Below, in pieces: positions 34,253 to 46,064 of a stretch of 64,000 nt of DNA (the first letter of the stretch is position 1; the number at the start of each line of letters is the position of its first letter). The stretch is from Owenia fusiformis (Eukaryota; Annelida; Polychaeta; Sabellida; Oweniidae), in the NCBI GenBank assembly GCA_903813345.2, contig CAIIXF020000008.1, forward strand, positions 19,574,822 through 19,638,821, read 5' to 3'. The translations under genes and the position numbers were made by a program. Below the pieces are notes generated by a model. It ran no database searches. It was not told where the DNA came from and was given only the letters and a program-made list of their open reading frames with translations.

Positions 34253-37200
34253 TCACTTCATCGGTGGAGATTTCTTTGCGACTACTTGGAGATTTTCGTC
34301 ATATTTCAACCAGTTAGGAACATCGTTGACGTCGTCTTTTTTGATCTCTTCATTTGGGAAGTACATATCCTCAGTTGACTGGAAAGTATGTGATGAAATA
34401 TGGAGTTAAACTGGCAGTAACATGCATGCAAAATGTCACCAACTGTCATTTGGTACAGACACCGAACGCCGAACACCAACCGCCATCCACACATCTGATG
34501 GTGACATAACTATTTACACAAGTGAGTTACATCCAAAAATCACAGTTAGAAAAAAATATTTGAGAATGCAACCGGTCATAAAAAGACAGTATTCAATATC
34601 CAATATCTTTCTTGTCCCCTGGGGGTTACACATGGTTTATTTGAACGTATTATCATTGTTTGGGATGCTGGGGATTTGTTCCCTAAAATTGGTTTGGCAA
34701 TCCTGATGACAGTTTTACTTGATATAGGATGCCACTATGTTTCAAATGAATGTTTCTTACTGTGATGTTGACATGTTGGGGAAAATTCGGAAAGAAAGAT
34801 GCACTTTTCGTAAAGTAGGAAAATAAAATTAAGCGTTTGCAATTTAAGAAGGAGAAAACAGAAATACATAGGGCCTAAAGGCTTATAGTGACCCCAAAAC
34901 GTAATCCACAAAAATCTCTTCTGAACTTCTGTAATGCAAATGATCCTTTCACTTCATATCAAAGGCATTTTCTTCAGTCTGTGAAGTTACAGTAAACTAT
35001 AAATGGTTTTACATATTTTGCATGATGCCAACGACCATTTGATCGATGAAAGATCAAATTTGACAAAATTGGAATGTACATCATCAATCTGCGAGCTGTT
35101 TTTGTCGTCCTTTGAAAAAGTGCTATATTGTCGTATTGTGCTGGTGGGCGTGCGTCTCTGTTGACAAGCGGGAGGGCGCTCTCTTGTCATCAAAATTCCA
35201 GAAAATCGTTTACACATTCTTGATTTGTTTGCAAAATCAGACGAGTGCTGAGGTCTGGTCGATTATGTTTTGGGCATGCTGAGCAAATAACTTGGGAGCC
35301 ATTTTGTACTCAAAGTGCGATATTTATCACTTTGTGTCTTGGACCTTTACCACTGGTGATCCACTCGATTACGCTGGAACAGTTTCGGTAACAAAATGTC
35401 GGAACGTCGAAGGTACGATTTTTCTTTTTTCCTTATTTAAACGTTAGGCAGAATTTTTATCACAAACGTAAATCAGTATCATATGTACACATTTGCGAAC
35501 AAATAGTTCAGAAGACAACGGGATCGTCGATTTAATTCCTCACTTAAGTTACATAAACGGTATTTCGAAAAACAGTTAAGATCCGTTTATGTAACTTAAG
35601 TGAGGAATTAAATCGACGATTCTGTTGTCTTCTGAGCTATTTTTTCGCAATCATTTACATTTTCTAAAATATATGATACGTCTATACGTTTGGGAGAAAA
35701 GATGTCGTGGGGATTCTGCCTACGACTCGTGAAATAATATAAGGAAAAGAAAAATCGTACCTTCGACGTTCCGACATTTTGTTACCGAAACGAACCGTTT
35801 CGCTAACCAGCGTAATCGAGCGGATCACCAGTGTACAGCACAATATACTATGGATCTCCATATACCTCCATTACATATCACTAAATTTTATAGTTTAAAA
35901 GTAATTTCGATAACTCACAAACTGAAGATGAAGCACCTGGCACAGAAAGTTGATACATTTATATTTTGAACTTTTCTGAGACTACTTGTTTGGGCTACCC
36001 TGTGAACGACAAAATTAGACGAAGCAATACACCAAAAGAAACAATAAGTCACAGCTCACATAAAGAATGAAATCACTTTAAAAATAGAGAAGTTTATAAT
36101 TTATTCATGTTTTATAACAACAATACTATTATACCAGTACATTCCTTCATGTCATATATACGATAATTATACGGTTTGACACAAGAAAGCCGCCCTATTG
36201 TTTTGGAATAACTTTCTTAATAATTAATGAATAAATCTTCATGATTTTTATGCGTATTTAGAATGTTCAATGCATAAAAGATCGTTATGTTCAGCATCAA
36301 CAACTTTGAGATTTAGAGATACCATGTGTTCCGTACCCGCGTTCAGGTATGTTTTAGGGGAAATAGTCAAAAAATGTCCAAAACTACAATCTTCTGGAAT
36401 TGGGAAATCTGGAATTCGTTACTGCTTTCACATATATTATCGAAAATGTGTCATATCTACCGATTTTAAAATAATTTTGTCTTTAATGAACTGACTCGTT
36501 TATTGGGTCATTTTAAAGGAAGATATTTTTTTAATTTTCATTTTTGAGTGGTTTGAACACTCTACGTATAAAACTTCATGAAGATTCCTAATCATTGACA
36601 AAGTAATTCCAAACTTAGCGGGTGGTATTTTTGTGCCCTGTATAATGATATACCACTATTAGACGTACACAACTCATCCAAACATACTCGTAAGTTACTC
36701 AAAATAAAAAAATGAAATAATCTTTTAAATGTCCATAATTCCATTCAATAATATATTGTTCAAATGAATTCCAAGTTCCGAGGCGGTGCATCTATCCCAT
36801 CGAACACAGCGCATCTCTAGGATGCACCTTTAGCGATGGCCAAAAATGGTCATCACCTTTTTTGACTCGGGTTAAATGGGATGGTGTCCTCTTTGTGCAT
36901 TTTATTCGTCTGATTTGTAATTTTGAAGCGCAAGCTCAGGACACGACATCTATTGTTCACCCTAGGAGTAAAACAGCACAGAATGCATACAGCAAATCAA
37001 AACACAATGAAGTGCGAAGAAAAAACATGGAAACTAAGTCGCAATAGACAGAAAGACACTTCAACCAAATCTTAGTTATAGAGAGCCTGAGAGCAGAGCA
37101 CCGATTTTCCGCAACCGAAAATGGCTGAGCGAAAACGTTGGTGAAGCTATTTCATTGCGACTTTTACTTATATTTCTTTACAATGATAATAAGATAAACT

Positions 37201-38833
37201 AATGCCAGTGTTAAGCAAGCCCATATAAGCAAGCCATGCTGATAGTGGCGGTGGATAAAGTAAAGGACAAAATCAAAAATAGTAGACATTTACTCTTAGA
37301 GCACATTTAATTATTCATTCTTCAATTACAACTCACCCTCTTCTTTATAGTTTGGAAATGTTTCTTTGAGACTAGCGTTCCTCTCTTTTCACCAGCAGCA
37401 AATGGATTGTCAGCCTGGAATATCCGTAATGCAATAGTTTTTAGTGATAGCAGACGACATAATGTTTATAATGGATTACTAAAATAGTGGCAAATATTAC
37501 CCTTTCTTGGCATCATTTGCCACATAAGAATTCGGTAAAGTGAAAGCCTCTGGCAACAGTTAATTTTAACTTTTCTTTGTTAAAAAATTGTCTATAGAAC
37601 TTAAAACTCTAAGGTAACTGGTTTTGGTCCAACGGTGATAATCCGATGTTTTTTGAACATTTAATTGATGACTTACAGGCCCATTTTGATCACCAAGAAG
37701 TTGTTCAATAACATTATCGAGTTCTCTTTGTTCGGCAGCAGATTGTGCGTCGACAGTACTGCCACCTTGTGGGCAGCTGGTTGGGTCCATGTGGTCCTTA
37801 TCGCAGCTACATTCACCGTTTCCCATCTGATGGTGGAGATATGACTGTTGGAAATCCTTCTCGTCTTTCACCATTTCCTTGCAACCATCTTTCTCTAAAA
37901 GTATAACCATAGGCAAAGGTCAATAGAAATAATTTTTTATTTTAAATAAAGATGGCATGGTAATCGATCTGTGTTTATTTATAAATATTCTCTAGAAGTA
38001 ATGTTACATATTGAGTATGTACTCCATCTACTAACCAGTGTAGCCATAGGGGCATGGATTTGGGGGATGGCAGTAAAATGGCAAAACATCATCAGACTTC
38101 ACTTCTTGTTTGTTTTCTTTTTCTCCAGTTGGGGAAAGGTGTTGTTTGCCTTCACCAGCTCCACCTATAAACGAGATTGTCACGATACAATGTAATTTAA
38201 AACATAACGAATAGTAAGTGGGTCTTACAGAGGATTCCTCACCAAAAGGGTACTACAAGGAAATGTGTTATCTGTAACCGCGAATCAGTCAATCATTTGA
38301 ATTCTGCTGTTTAAATGGGGAAATGTGCTTTTGCCGATTTGCAATAACTGCACCACTCACGTGAATAGTACTTAGCATATTTAAACAAGTTTCATGTATC
38401 TCTTCCATCGATGAAAGTTCAATCAATCGACGTGTTTAGAACCCCGCTGAACCCAACGAACTGTCAACTTCATAAAGATATTATTTTTAATTCCATGACG
38501 CATTTGCCTGCAAAAGTTCTTATCACAAGTACCTCTTACTTAATGGATATGCTTGAAAACACTACACAAACCTGAAATGTATTGGTATCCCCAGAGTTGA
38601 GGGTCATTCTGCTCGTGTTCCTGGTCACGCAGTTGCTCTCTTTGTTCATTTCTTAACGCTTGCTGCCACATCGCGCTGTCGTCATTCAAAGGAGGTTGCC
38701 CATCACTCTCAAAGTAGTCGGGATCCAATGCCGCCATCTGGTAGAGATTATTCAGGAGCATATCATAGCTACTGTCAGCGAAACAGCCAATTGTCAAAAT
38801 GGCTGACAGTACCGCGAAAATGGACGTCTGCAT
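34253..38833 (-). CDS. SCG5: Neuroendocrine protein 7B2 (secretogranin-5)
   Basis: Five coding exons, in transcript order: 38833-38572, 38164-38036, 37894-37677, 37414-37337 and 34378-34253. All phases match, giving 270 residues. An N-terminal signal peptide (MQTSIFAVLSAILTIGCFA) starts the protein. YQYISGGAGEGKQHLSP then matches the conserved 7B2 segment before the PPNPCP motif. PPNPCPYGYTEKDGC is the PC2-binding proline/cysteine motif. A basic cleavage site (IKKR) precedes a C-terminal peptide ending VVAKKSPPMK, the VxxKK-type PC2 inhibitor. In this family 7B2 escorts pro-PC2 through the regulated secretory pathway and its C-terminal peptide inhibits the enzyme until release. Oddities are an extra Cys-rich insert (GECSCDKDHMDPTSC) and additional dibasic sites. 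The first donor is GTTTGT. The start chosen is the ATG that begins the signal peptide; the in-frame upstream sequence looks non-coding. Confidence 0.92.
34408..34512 (-). repeat. GGTTGGTGTTYGG dispersed repeat, reverse copy
   Basis: Read on the minus strand it contains TATGTCACCATCAGA, GCGGTTGGTGTTCGG, GTGTCTGTACCAAATG and GTGACATTTTGCATG, in the same order as the forward copies at 48209, 54257 and 58444. It lies just beyond the last 7B2 exon, in the intron. Confidence 0.75.
35350..35833. mobile_element. 484-bp near-perfect foldback MITE in 7B2 intron 4
   Basis: CACTGGTGATCCACTCGATT at the left and its complement ending GGATCACCAGTG at the right are joined by arms inverted along most of their length, including GAAGACAACGGGATCGTCGA and AGTTACATAAACG with their complements. 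TAC follows or precedes both ends, consistent with TA target duplication. Arm identity is high, so the insertion is young. Confidence 0.85.
37906..37979. repeat. Dispersed 70-bp repeat, copy 2 (copy 1 at 10686)
   Basis: ACCATAGGCAAAGGTCAATA through GGTAATCGATCTGTGTTTAT, nearly identical to 10686-10757. It sits 12 bp upstream of the third 7B2 coding exon, in the splice-acceptor neighbourhood. Confidence 0.75.
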
Positions 38834-39437
38834 CGTTCGTTCTGTAGTGACTTGATCCCTTGTAATATAAAGACCAGGGTTGGAATTGCATGTTACGATA
38901 TTACAAATTAGAGTATACAATCAATGGTAAGGTCTGGCCAATGACTCGCTAACGCTCGCTCATAAGAGTCATATAGAGGTATTCATTGATTGAAAATATA
39001 TTGATATTGTTATGAAGAGACGGTGTAGGAGCAAATTGATATCATCTCTATTACACATGTACGCATGTTTTTAATTAGAAAATGTCCCCATCTCTTATCA
39101 CCATGTATCATGATCATGTACATTGTAGAATCAGTTAAGGGTAATGATTTTCATAAGACATAGTCTATATACCTATTGAAAGAATTAACGTTGTTATATG
39201 TCCTCTTTACCTCATTTTGTAAATATTTCCTAAAAAATTCCAGCTTAAATCTTCATCTTGGAACACGACAGCCTGAACACGAATAATATCTACTGAGTGT
39301 GTGATATTTCAATTTTGCCTGCCATGTCAATATATATGACAAGCAATGTTCTCGATTTACGCAAAATTAAGGATAAAAGGAACAATAATGATATTGTGAT
39401 TTTTCTGTTAAACTAGTGAAACAACATAGTTACGTAC

Positions 39438-39515
39438 CTGTTAGTCGTCACAAGCTGTGGTCTAAAAGAAAAAATCTTGTATAAATTATATCAAAATGGC
39501 GGAGTAATGACGTCA
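39438..39515 (-). promoter_or_regulatory. SCG5: Candidate 7B2 promoter: CRE and TATA box, short leader exon
   Basis: A perfect palindromic CRE, TGACGTCA, lies at 39508-39515. TATAATTTATA (minus reading of 39480-39490) is a TATA-like box about 20 bp downstream. About 40 bp further a donor CTAACAG/GTACGTAA at 39438 could close a short non-coding first exon that splices to the acceptor TATTACAAG near 38860. A CRE close to a TATA box is common in neuroendocrine genes. The start site itself is not proven. Confidence 0.45.
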
Positions 39516-41690
39516 GTCGGTGCCAATAGAGGTATAGGGGTATTATTAACAGGGGTGATATCGACCAGAATTGGAGAGCTGCCTACGCAGATATTGAATA
39601 TTATAATGCATTCACTGCTTGTTCTAAGCACTAATTGATTATGATGGTGGAATTGTTAGCAGATATTCTAGCAATGATAACATTATGTCCGCCACTTTCA
39701 TGTATACGTTTGCGTCGAAATGTGACACAAGTTGCACGTATTTTGGAGGACTTGAGCGTGAACGTGTGATACAGGGTGTTCCCTAGTGATGGCACTAGGT
39801 CTCCCATTTTAATAGTTTTCAACCAATTTTTCTAGATTTTGCAGGAATGTAATGATGAGTAACCTACCAAAATTCATGTCTCAAGAATAAAAATAGTTAA
39901 TTTTACCGTTAGAATTTGATTTTATAACACACAGCACATCGTTGGAAAGCTTATCTTTTCTGTTAAGTTTTCTTTAGATCCTCACTTAATAAATCAAACG
40001 TCCAGATACTGGGTTGAATTAAATATAACGCATAGTTATTACGAAAAAAATTTTGATTTCATTGACAGAAAACGTTATCTCTATATGATAAAATTAAATC
40101 AAATCTCCAGGGACCGACAAATTGAGTGTAACGCACGGAACTTTGATGACGATATATTTTGCAAATAAAAGTACGCATGTTTTTGAATAGCTATTATGTA
40201 ATGTAGCTACATACTACTATTTATTTAAACATGGAACGTTATAAGTTTATTTTGTCTTTTTTTAATCTCCTTCACACCATAATATAATCGAAACACTTAT
40301 GACTGATGCCCTGAGGCAAAACAGGACAACTGGCGCATCTGAGGAATTCAATTCATTGCCAAATGTATCTAGCTAATGTCGCACGCCTTGCATAATTCTA
40401 AGACAAAAATGGATTTTAATAATATGTTATATTTAATTAGGTAATGGTAGCCATATTACAAAGTGTCGTGAAAGGCGATATCTTTGTATATATTTGACAC
40501 AAATATCATTTTTTGTTTTTTTTATTTAAATTTTTTATTTACGTTTTTTTAATATACCATATATATGTGCAACAAACGCTTTAATGTTGAGTCCTCTTTC
40601 TTCTGGGACAGCCTGCCTTGCAAGATGAAAAGCTTGTGCTAAAACGTCTCATAAAAACATGCATTATCCATATAAATTGCTTCGACAGTGAACAAACACC
40701 ACCTCTTTCATTCTTTGCAGGGCAGTCTTGTAGGCATGATGCTAAACATCCCTAATATTATTAAGTCATTAAGTCTTCAGATATTTTTACGAATCTACCC
40801 GGTTCGTCTGCCATTTTGACTTAAACTGAACTAAATTATTTACACTGAACGAAAACAAATTCTTTGAAAATTCCCGGGAGCGTGGGATATCGCTAGATAT
40901 CTCACGGTTGTCTTATCTGATTAGCATTGCCATTGAATATCGCCAGATATCCCACGACATGTGACCCGGTTTTGACCAATCATACTGTCGCTAGCTAGAT
41001 AGTGATATAATAATGATCTATATCCCATGATCTACTACTTCCCGGTGAATTTCACACCCGGGAATATATTTTTGGTATGAAATCGTATTGTCCTGCCAAA
41101 GTGCCGCTCATAAAAATCGTATTCACCTCCCAATCACACTCATGAACATGGTATCATGGTATAATGATGTTTGAGAACGATATTTTCAAAAATTGAAAAT
41201 AATAATTTCATCATCATGCTCTTGCTGACTTTCAACGTCATTTTGAGCAATAAGCGAATACCCTGTGATGAACATGATGTATACGTATTGTTGACCTTTA
41301 TGCTGAGGAGTTTATGTTATATAATAAAAAATTTATATTTTATAGATTAAATATATAGTCATTTTGAACTGATAATTTAATGACGAGAGTTATGAATATC
41401 ATATTATAAAAAGCTTATTTACTGAATTACTGGTCGGGATTAAATACGGGTTTATTCCGAGTGACAATATTATATTTCGATCGGAATAAACCTTTATTCC
41501 CTCCCAGGAAAGAACCTCTATTTCATGTGAAGCTGATTTAACAAGAGTTCAATTCAACATAAGATGAACTTTATTCGTCTCATATAAATATATTGAAATA
41601 TACTATTTTGATTTTAAACAAGTCAAAAAATATTTGCTTGGTGCCACTGCGCCCCAAAACTGTCCGATGGCCCTGCTGTTTGATTAGCGA
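39516..41690. other. Intergenic region between 7B2 and the cytochrome b5 gene
   Basis: AT-rich. It contains a solitary TACAGGGTGTTCC end (39770), a poly-T stretch near 40510-40555 and the inverted-repeat family member at 40815-40982. No gene was recognised. Confidence 0.5.
40815..40982. repeat. Dispersed repeat, inverted partner of 46157-46310
   Basis: Blocks GCCATTTTGACTTA, GAACGAAAACAAATTCT, TTGAAAATTCCCGGGA, GTTGTCTTATCTGATTAGCA and GGTTTTGACCAATCA occur here. They occur in reverse-complement order and orientation at 46157-46310, beside aftiphilin exon 1. GATATCGCTAGATATC-type palindromes lie in the middle. Confidence 0.75.
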
Positions 41691-42222
41691 TCACGTATCA
41701 TGGAGTTCTGCCATCTCTATATATCCGACATAGAACTCTTCCATCTTTTCTTTAATCAATGTCTTAACATATTTATGAGCTATCTGTTCTTCAAAGCCTT
41801 TAGTTGCATCTCCACCAGCATTTTTTAGTATGCTCCGTCCACCTGGGTGATCGTTTATATATTTCGTGATGTCATACACCTGGAATTAAATGTTAGAATT
41901 CCTGTTTGACTAAACTGACTGTCCTTCTGTGGTGGTGGGTATTCTTATCGAGATTGGCACAGATTAATTCTCTACCTATTTAAAGATGTCGCCCTGAGAG
42001 TCATGTTTACCAGACACACCCACTTTGTTCTAAACTTTTGCGTTCTATTCTAGGTCCAACAATTGCATTTCAAGACAACAGCATTCAATTGATTCTTGAT
42101 GGAAGTATATAAACGAGTATGGTTTGTATTTATATTACCTTATTATGCACAACAATCCAGGCATCGTGTGTGAATTTGTGTTTTATAAGTTCTTCCCTAG
42201 TCAATTTTCGATTTCGATCCAT
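41691..42222 (-). CDS. Small cytochrome b5 domain protein
   Basis: Two exons, 42222-42139 and 41879-41691, joined in phase 0 across a CTTATTATG-side GTAATA donor and an AATTCCAG acceptor. The product is 90 residues. It opens LTREELIKHKFTHDAWIVV, the typical start of a cytochrome b5 fold, followed by VYDITKYINDHPGG. HPGG carries the first axial haem histidine, and EEQIAHKYVK supplies the second about 25 residues on. The C-terminus (EFYVGYIEMAE) matches the end of the fold. There is no membrane anchor and no fused oxidoreductase or desaturase, so it is predicted to be a soluble electron carrier. More exons cannot be excluded, but the ATG and the stop are both inside the open pieces. Confidence 0.83.
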
Positions 42223-43996
42223 TTAGTTAAAGGAATCCAACACCTTGCAAAACTTCTTAACGGAGAGGAATAAGGGAAAATGCTTGCCGGATTCTGAATC
42301 TGTGTATTTTTTAATGATTTTTCACCGTCTTAGAATTTCAATTTTTTTCCTTTGAAAAAATGAGATTTGCATTGTTTTCCAATTAGACAAATGAGTAAAC
42401 ATGAATAGCCCGAAATCTAACGGTGAGATTTTGTTTTAAAAAATCATGGATATCAAGGCTAAATATAGCTATACAATAAACATAAAAAAGCAATGCTTGG
42501 ACTCTTCATATTCACACAAAAAATTAATTAGTAAATGAGGTTTGATATTTGTGAGAATAAGTTGTACGAGTCGCAATGCTCTACAAACACCAGACTACAG
42601 GGTGGATTAGGATCAATGACACACATAAAAATTGTTTTAAAAACATTTCATGATAATTATCTCAAACAAAAGCAGTTAGCGAAGGATACATTTCATTACA
42701 CTCAATAAATAGTTATCACTTTTGACTATATATACATATCTCATGGGAATGTATTTCCATCTGCTCAAGATATCATATTTTAGCTTCGAAAATTACAATC
42801 GTTGGATAATACATTTGTCTCAGAATGATAGGCCACCCTGTAGCAATGTAGCTTTCACTTGAAGTGTACCCTTGAGAATAATGAACTTACTTTCAAATTG
42901 GTCTTGCTTTTGTGGTGTATGTGGCATTTTAGCAAATCTGCCACGCTCATTTCTTTCCAGAACCATCTTGTTCATATGTAACACTAGGCTATACGCGCAT
43001 GTATAGACAGATGACATAGATATACATATAAATTATATATTGCACCTGTATTTACTTACATGGGAATATTCCCTTTGGAAAAATGCAAATGCATGAACAT
43101 ATATTTTCATCTTATATATGACTTCAAGCTAACATATTATTTCATATTTATATTTTCATAGTTAGTCTAACATAAATAATAGATCCATGAGAACAATATT
43201 CTTTGTTTTCTTAAAAATTGATGGGTTTACTGTGAATTCAATAAATTACAATTTGCAAGGGGTAAGTATACTGTATGACCTTAGTGGCAAAGTACTGTTT
43301 ATATGTGCAGCTCAATAGCATAAAATATGTTGAATGAAGCATATGGTGGGGATTAGTCGTGTGACACACAAACTGACCAATACATGAGGGTATTAGCTAC
43401 TTTTCACAGAAACCAAAGGAGGACAGTGATTTTATTTCAACTGGGAGCTTACCTCCACACGACTGATCATGTGACCATGGTGTTGGGTCCCTTTAAAGAA
43501 GTGAATTAATTACTTTGATCTGATTGGCTCATTTGAACTCTATATTTTTCTATATATTGAGTCAAGTTTTGAAACAATTGATAAAACAATAGTAGAACAA
43601 AAATAAATTAGTTGTTTCAGGGCTGAAAATTCTTTGAAATTGCCAAGTTCTGGCAGAAAAGTTTGTTTATTGATTTTCTTCATTCAGTGCACGAATGCAT
43701 TGTGGGAAATGACATGGCTTTTTCAAATATGACAAAATTTCCTCCAAAATTCGTCTAATATCTCGGCATATGGAGTAGAGATGAAGGTAAATACGTCATT
43801 TTGTAAGGTAAAAAGACCTGAAATATTGTCGATCAAAAGATCACCCAACAGAATTTAGGATTTCTCAAGTAGACTGATTACCAATTGCAATTTTTGCCTT
43901 TGGAATATGGTTGTTTCCAGGATTTTTTATTTATTTTTTGGATATTATTTTCAGACAGTATGCACTTATGATTATATATGATTTTTCTATTTTCAG
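42223..43996. other. Divergent intergenic region, cytochrome b5 to aftiphilin
   Basis: The two genes are transcribed away from each other from this stretch, so it should contain both promoters. A MITE lies at 42598-42840. A splice acceptor CTATTTTCAG ends at 43996, so the aftiphilin 5' UTR begins in an unseen upstream exon. No other coding signal is credible. Confidence 0.5.
42598..42840. mobile_element. 243-bp mariner-like MITE, TIR CAGGGTGG
   Basis: It begins CAGGGTGGATTAGGATC and ends GGCCACCCTG, with TA on both sides (42596-42597, 42841-42842). The inverted match is short, about 8-10 bp. Confidence 0.65.
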
Positions 43997-44033
43997 ATTG
44001 ATTTGTGAATATTGGAGTTATTTACACTGCACC

Positions 44034-46064
44034 ATGTCTAACGTCATACCAATGCTATCTGCATCTCCGCCCCCAATGGAAGAGACATCATTTGACACAA
44101 GCTGGGGCGATGATGACTTTGGGGACTTTTCATCTGCTCCTAACCCTCTACCACAAAGTGCTCAGCCTGACATATCAAATCATTCAGAATTGGATAAAAA
44201 CAGTGTGCCAGTAGCAACACCGCCAGCGACAAATGTAGTTAATTCCCTCATGAAAGAAGTTCCAGGTATTATGGGAAATTCTGAATTTGTAACAATGAAC
44301 ACAGTGAATGATGCCATAAGTCAAGAAGGAAACTGGGGTGATTTTTCAGATGAACAGAATGGAAATATAGACAATGATGATTTGTCAATGAAAAGGAATG
44401 GAGATTTTTCTCATACATTTATCAACGAAGAGGAAGCTACGGTAACCAACAAAATTAGCATTGAAGCTTTAAACTGTAAAGCAGATGCTCAGGAGAGTAC
44501 AAGTCAGGATTCTGTCACAGACTCTGGTCTCTTTAGTGACACTTCAGCTGCGGGAAAATCAGATGGAGATGAAATACCAAACTGTGAAAATGAAAAATTT
44601 TCAGATTTTCAATCTGTACCTAATTTAGGAATTGCAAAATCAGACACTGGAGAGAGTCTTGCCACTCTATCTCCTGATAAAGAATCTAGTAATGTTGAAA
44701 GTGCAATACTTGAAAATGCTGATGTGGCAATAACTGGAAAAAACAATGATAATGATGAAGTAATTCCAAAAAGTGTCAACACTGAATTTATAAGGACTGA
44801 GTGTGAACCAAATGAAGAAGAAAGTCTTTCAGGAAATGAACAGTCAAGTGATGAACAAAGTGCAATAGTTAAAGATGATTGTATAGGGAAGTCTGAATCT
44901 AATCCAGCCATTACTGCCACATTCCAAGTAGAAGAATCTTCTAAAACTGCATCAACAGACTCTGAACATACAAATGCCTCAGGGAATGATGAAGCATCAA
45001 TAGAAGCATCAATAAATTCAGATTTTAAACCGGATAATGCTGTGAATGAATCAGGTACTAGTCAAGAAAATATAGACTTTGATCTTAAATATCAGTCCAG
45101 TGATAATGAGAATGAAAACATAAAAGGAAGTCTTGAAGTCTCGGATTCACAACTTGAAGATTTAAAAACAGATGACTTGGATGACTTTCAGGATGCTCAT
45201 TCTATTAATAATGTGGACGGTATAGAACAGGTAACTACACCTGATGTATCTGCTTTAAAGGAGGACAATGCTTCAGAAACATTGAACGATGATGTTGATG
45301 ATTTTGCAGACTTCTCATCTGCACCTGCAATGACTGACACCGATGTCAGTAAAGCAGAAACTTCAAACGTTTCTGAATCTGTACCTACTGTAGAAAATAA
45401 AGAAAATGATTCATTAAATTCATTACAGAAGGTTCAATCTACATTCCCTGAAAAATTAAGTGGAGATGAGAGTGAAGAAGAAAGTGATGACTTTGGTGAT
45501 TTTGGGTCATCAACTTTTCACGCAGTTGATAGTCTCCCTGATTTCAGACCAAGACCTAATAGTATTAGTGAAACAAACATTGATGAAAATGATGAGGAGG
45601 AATTTGCTCCATTTGACTCAAATCAGGATTTCAAAGCAGAAAAATCATCAGAAACTGGAGATGATGACGGCTTTGCCAATTTTGAAACGGCAGCAAAACC
45701 TAAAGATGATGACGATGATGATGAATTTGCCAATTTTGAAATGGCAGCAAAGTCTAAAGAGGATGACGACGATGGCTTTGCTAATTTTGAAACGGCTGCA
45801 AAACCTAATGATGATGCTAATGATGGTTTCGCTAATTTTGAATCTGCATTAGATAAACCACGGGAAGGTTTTGCTAAATTTGAAACTACACCGGCAACAA
45901 CCAGCTCAGGGTGGGCCAACCAAGAGACTATATCTAACAATGAGGGATTCACTGCAAAATTTGATGAAGATGATGATGACGACTTTGGAGATTTTGGTGA
46001 CTTCGAGTCTACAGAGCAATCTGCTCCAAAAATACAGCCAAAAATTGTGGAGACTCCAAGTATT
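44034..46064 (+). CDS. AFTPH: Aftiphilin exon 1: acidic adaptor-binding region with FANFE repeats
   Basis: One 677-codon exon, rich in Asp/Glu/Ser/Asn. Residues about 545-635 hold four to five tandem copies of a roughly 20-residue unit with the core GFANFE(T/M)AAKPKDD, in which FxxFE replaces the DFxDF motif. A final DDDDDFGDFGDFES block follows near 650. The exon ends at ATT/GTAAGT. Retention of the intron would add only three codons before a TAG. Overlapping open frames on both strands here are by-products of the biased codons. Confidence 0.9.

Larger units (their letters stand above)
34379..37336 (-). other. 7B2 intron 4
   Basis: 3.0 kb separating the KKR-ending exon from the C-terminal peptide exon. 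It contains the reverse GGTTGGTG repeat and the 484-bp foldback. No further coding exon was recognised; open frames at 36270-36494 and 36862-37047 have no domain. Confidence 0.6.

Noticed and set aside
39770-39785. Solitary TACAGGGTGTTCC transposon end
   Set aside because: No inverted partner was found within a few kilobases. A similar lone end lies at about 48475; neither can be delimited as an element.
42820-43017. 65-codon minus-strand frame beside the cytochrome b5 gene
   Set aside because: It overlaps a MITE end and has no domain or splice link to the b5 exons.
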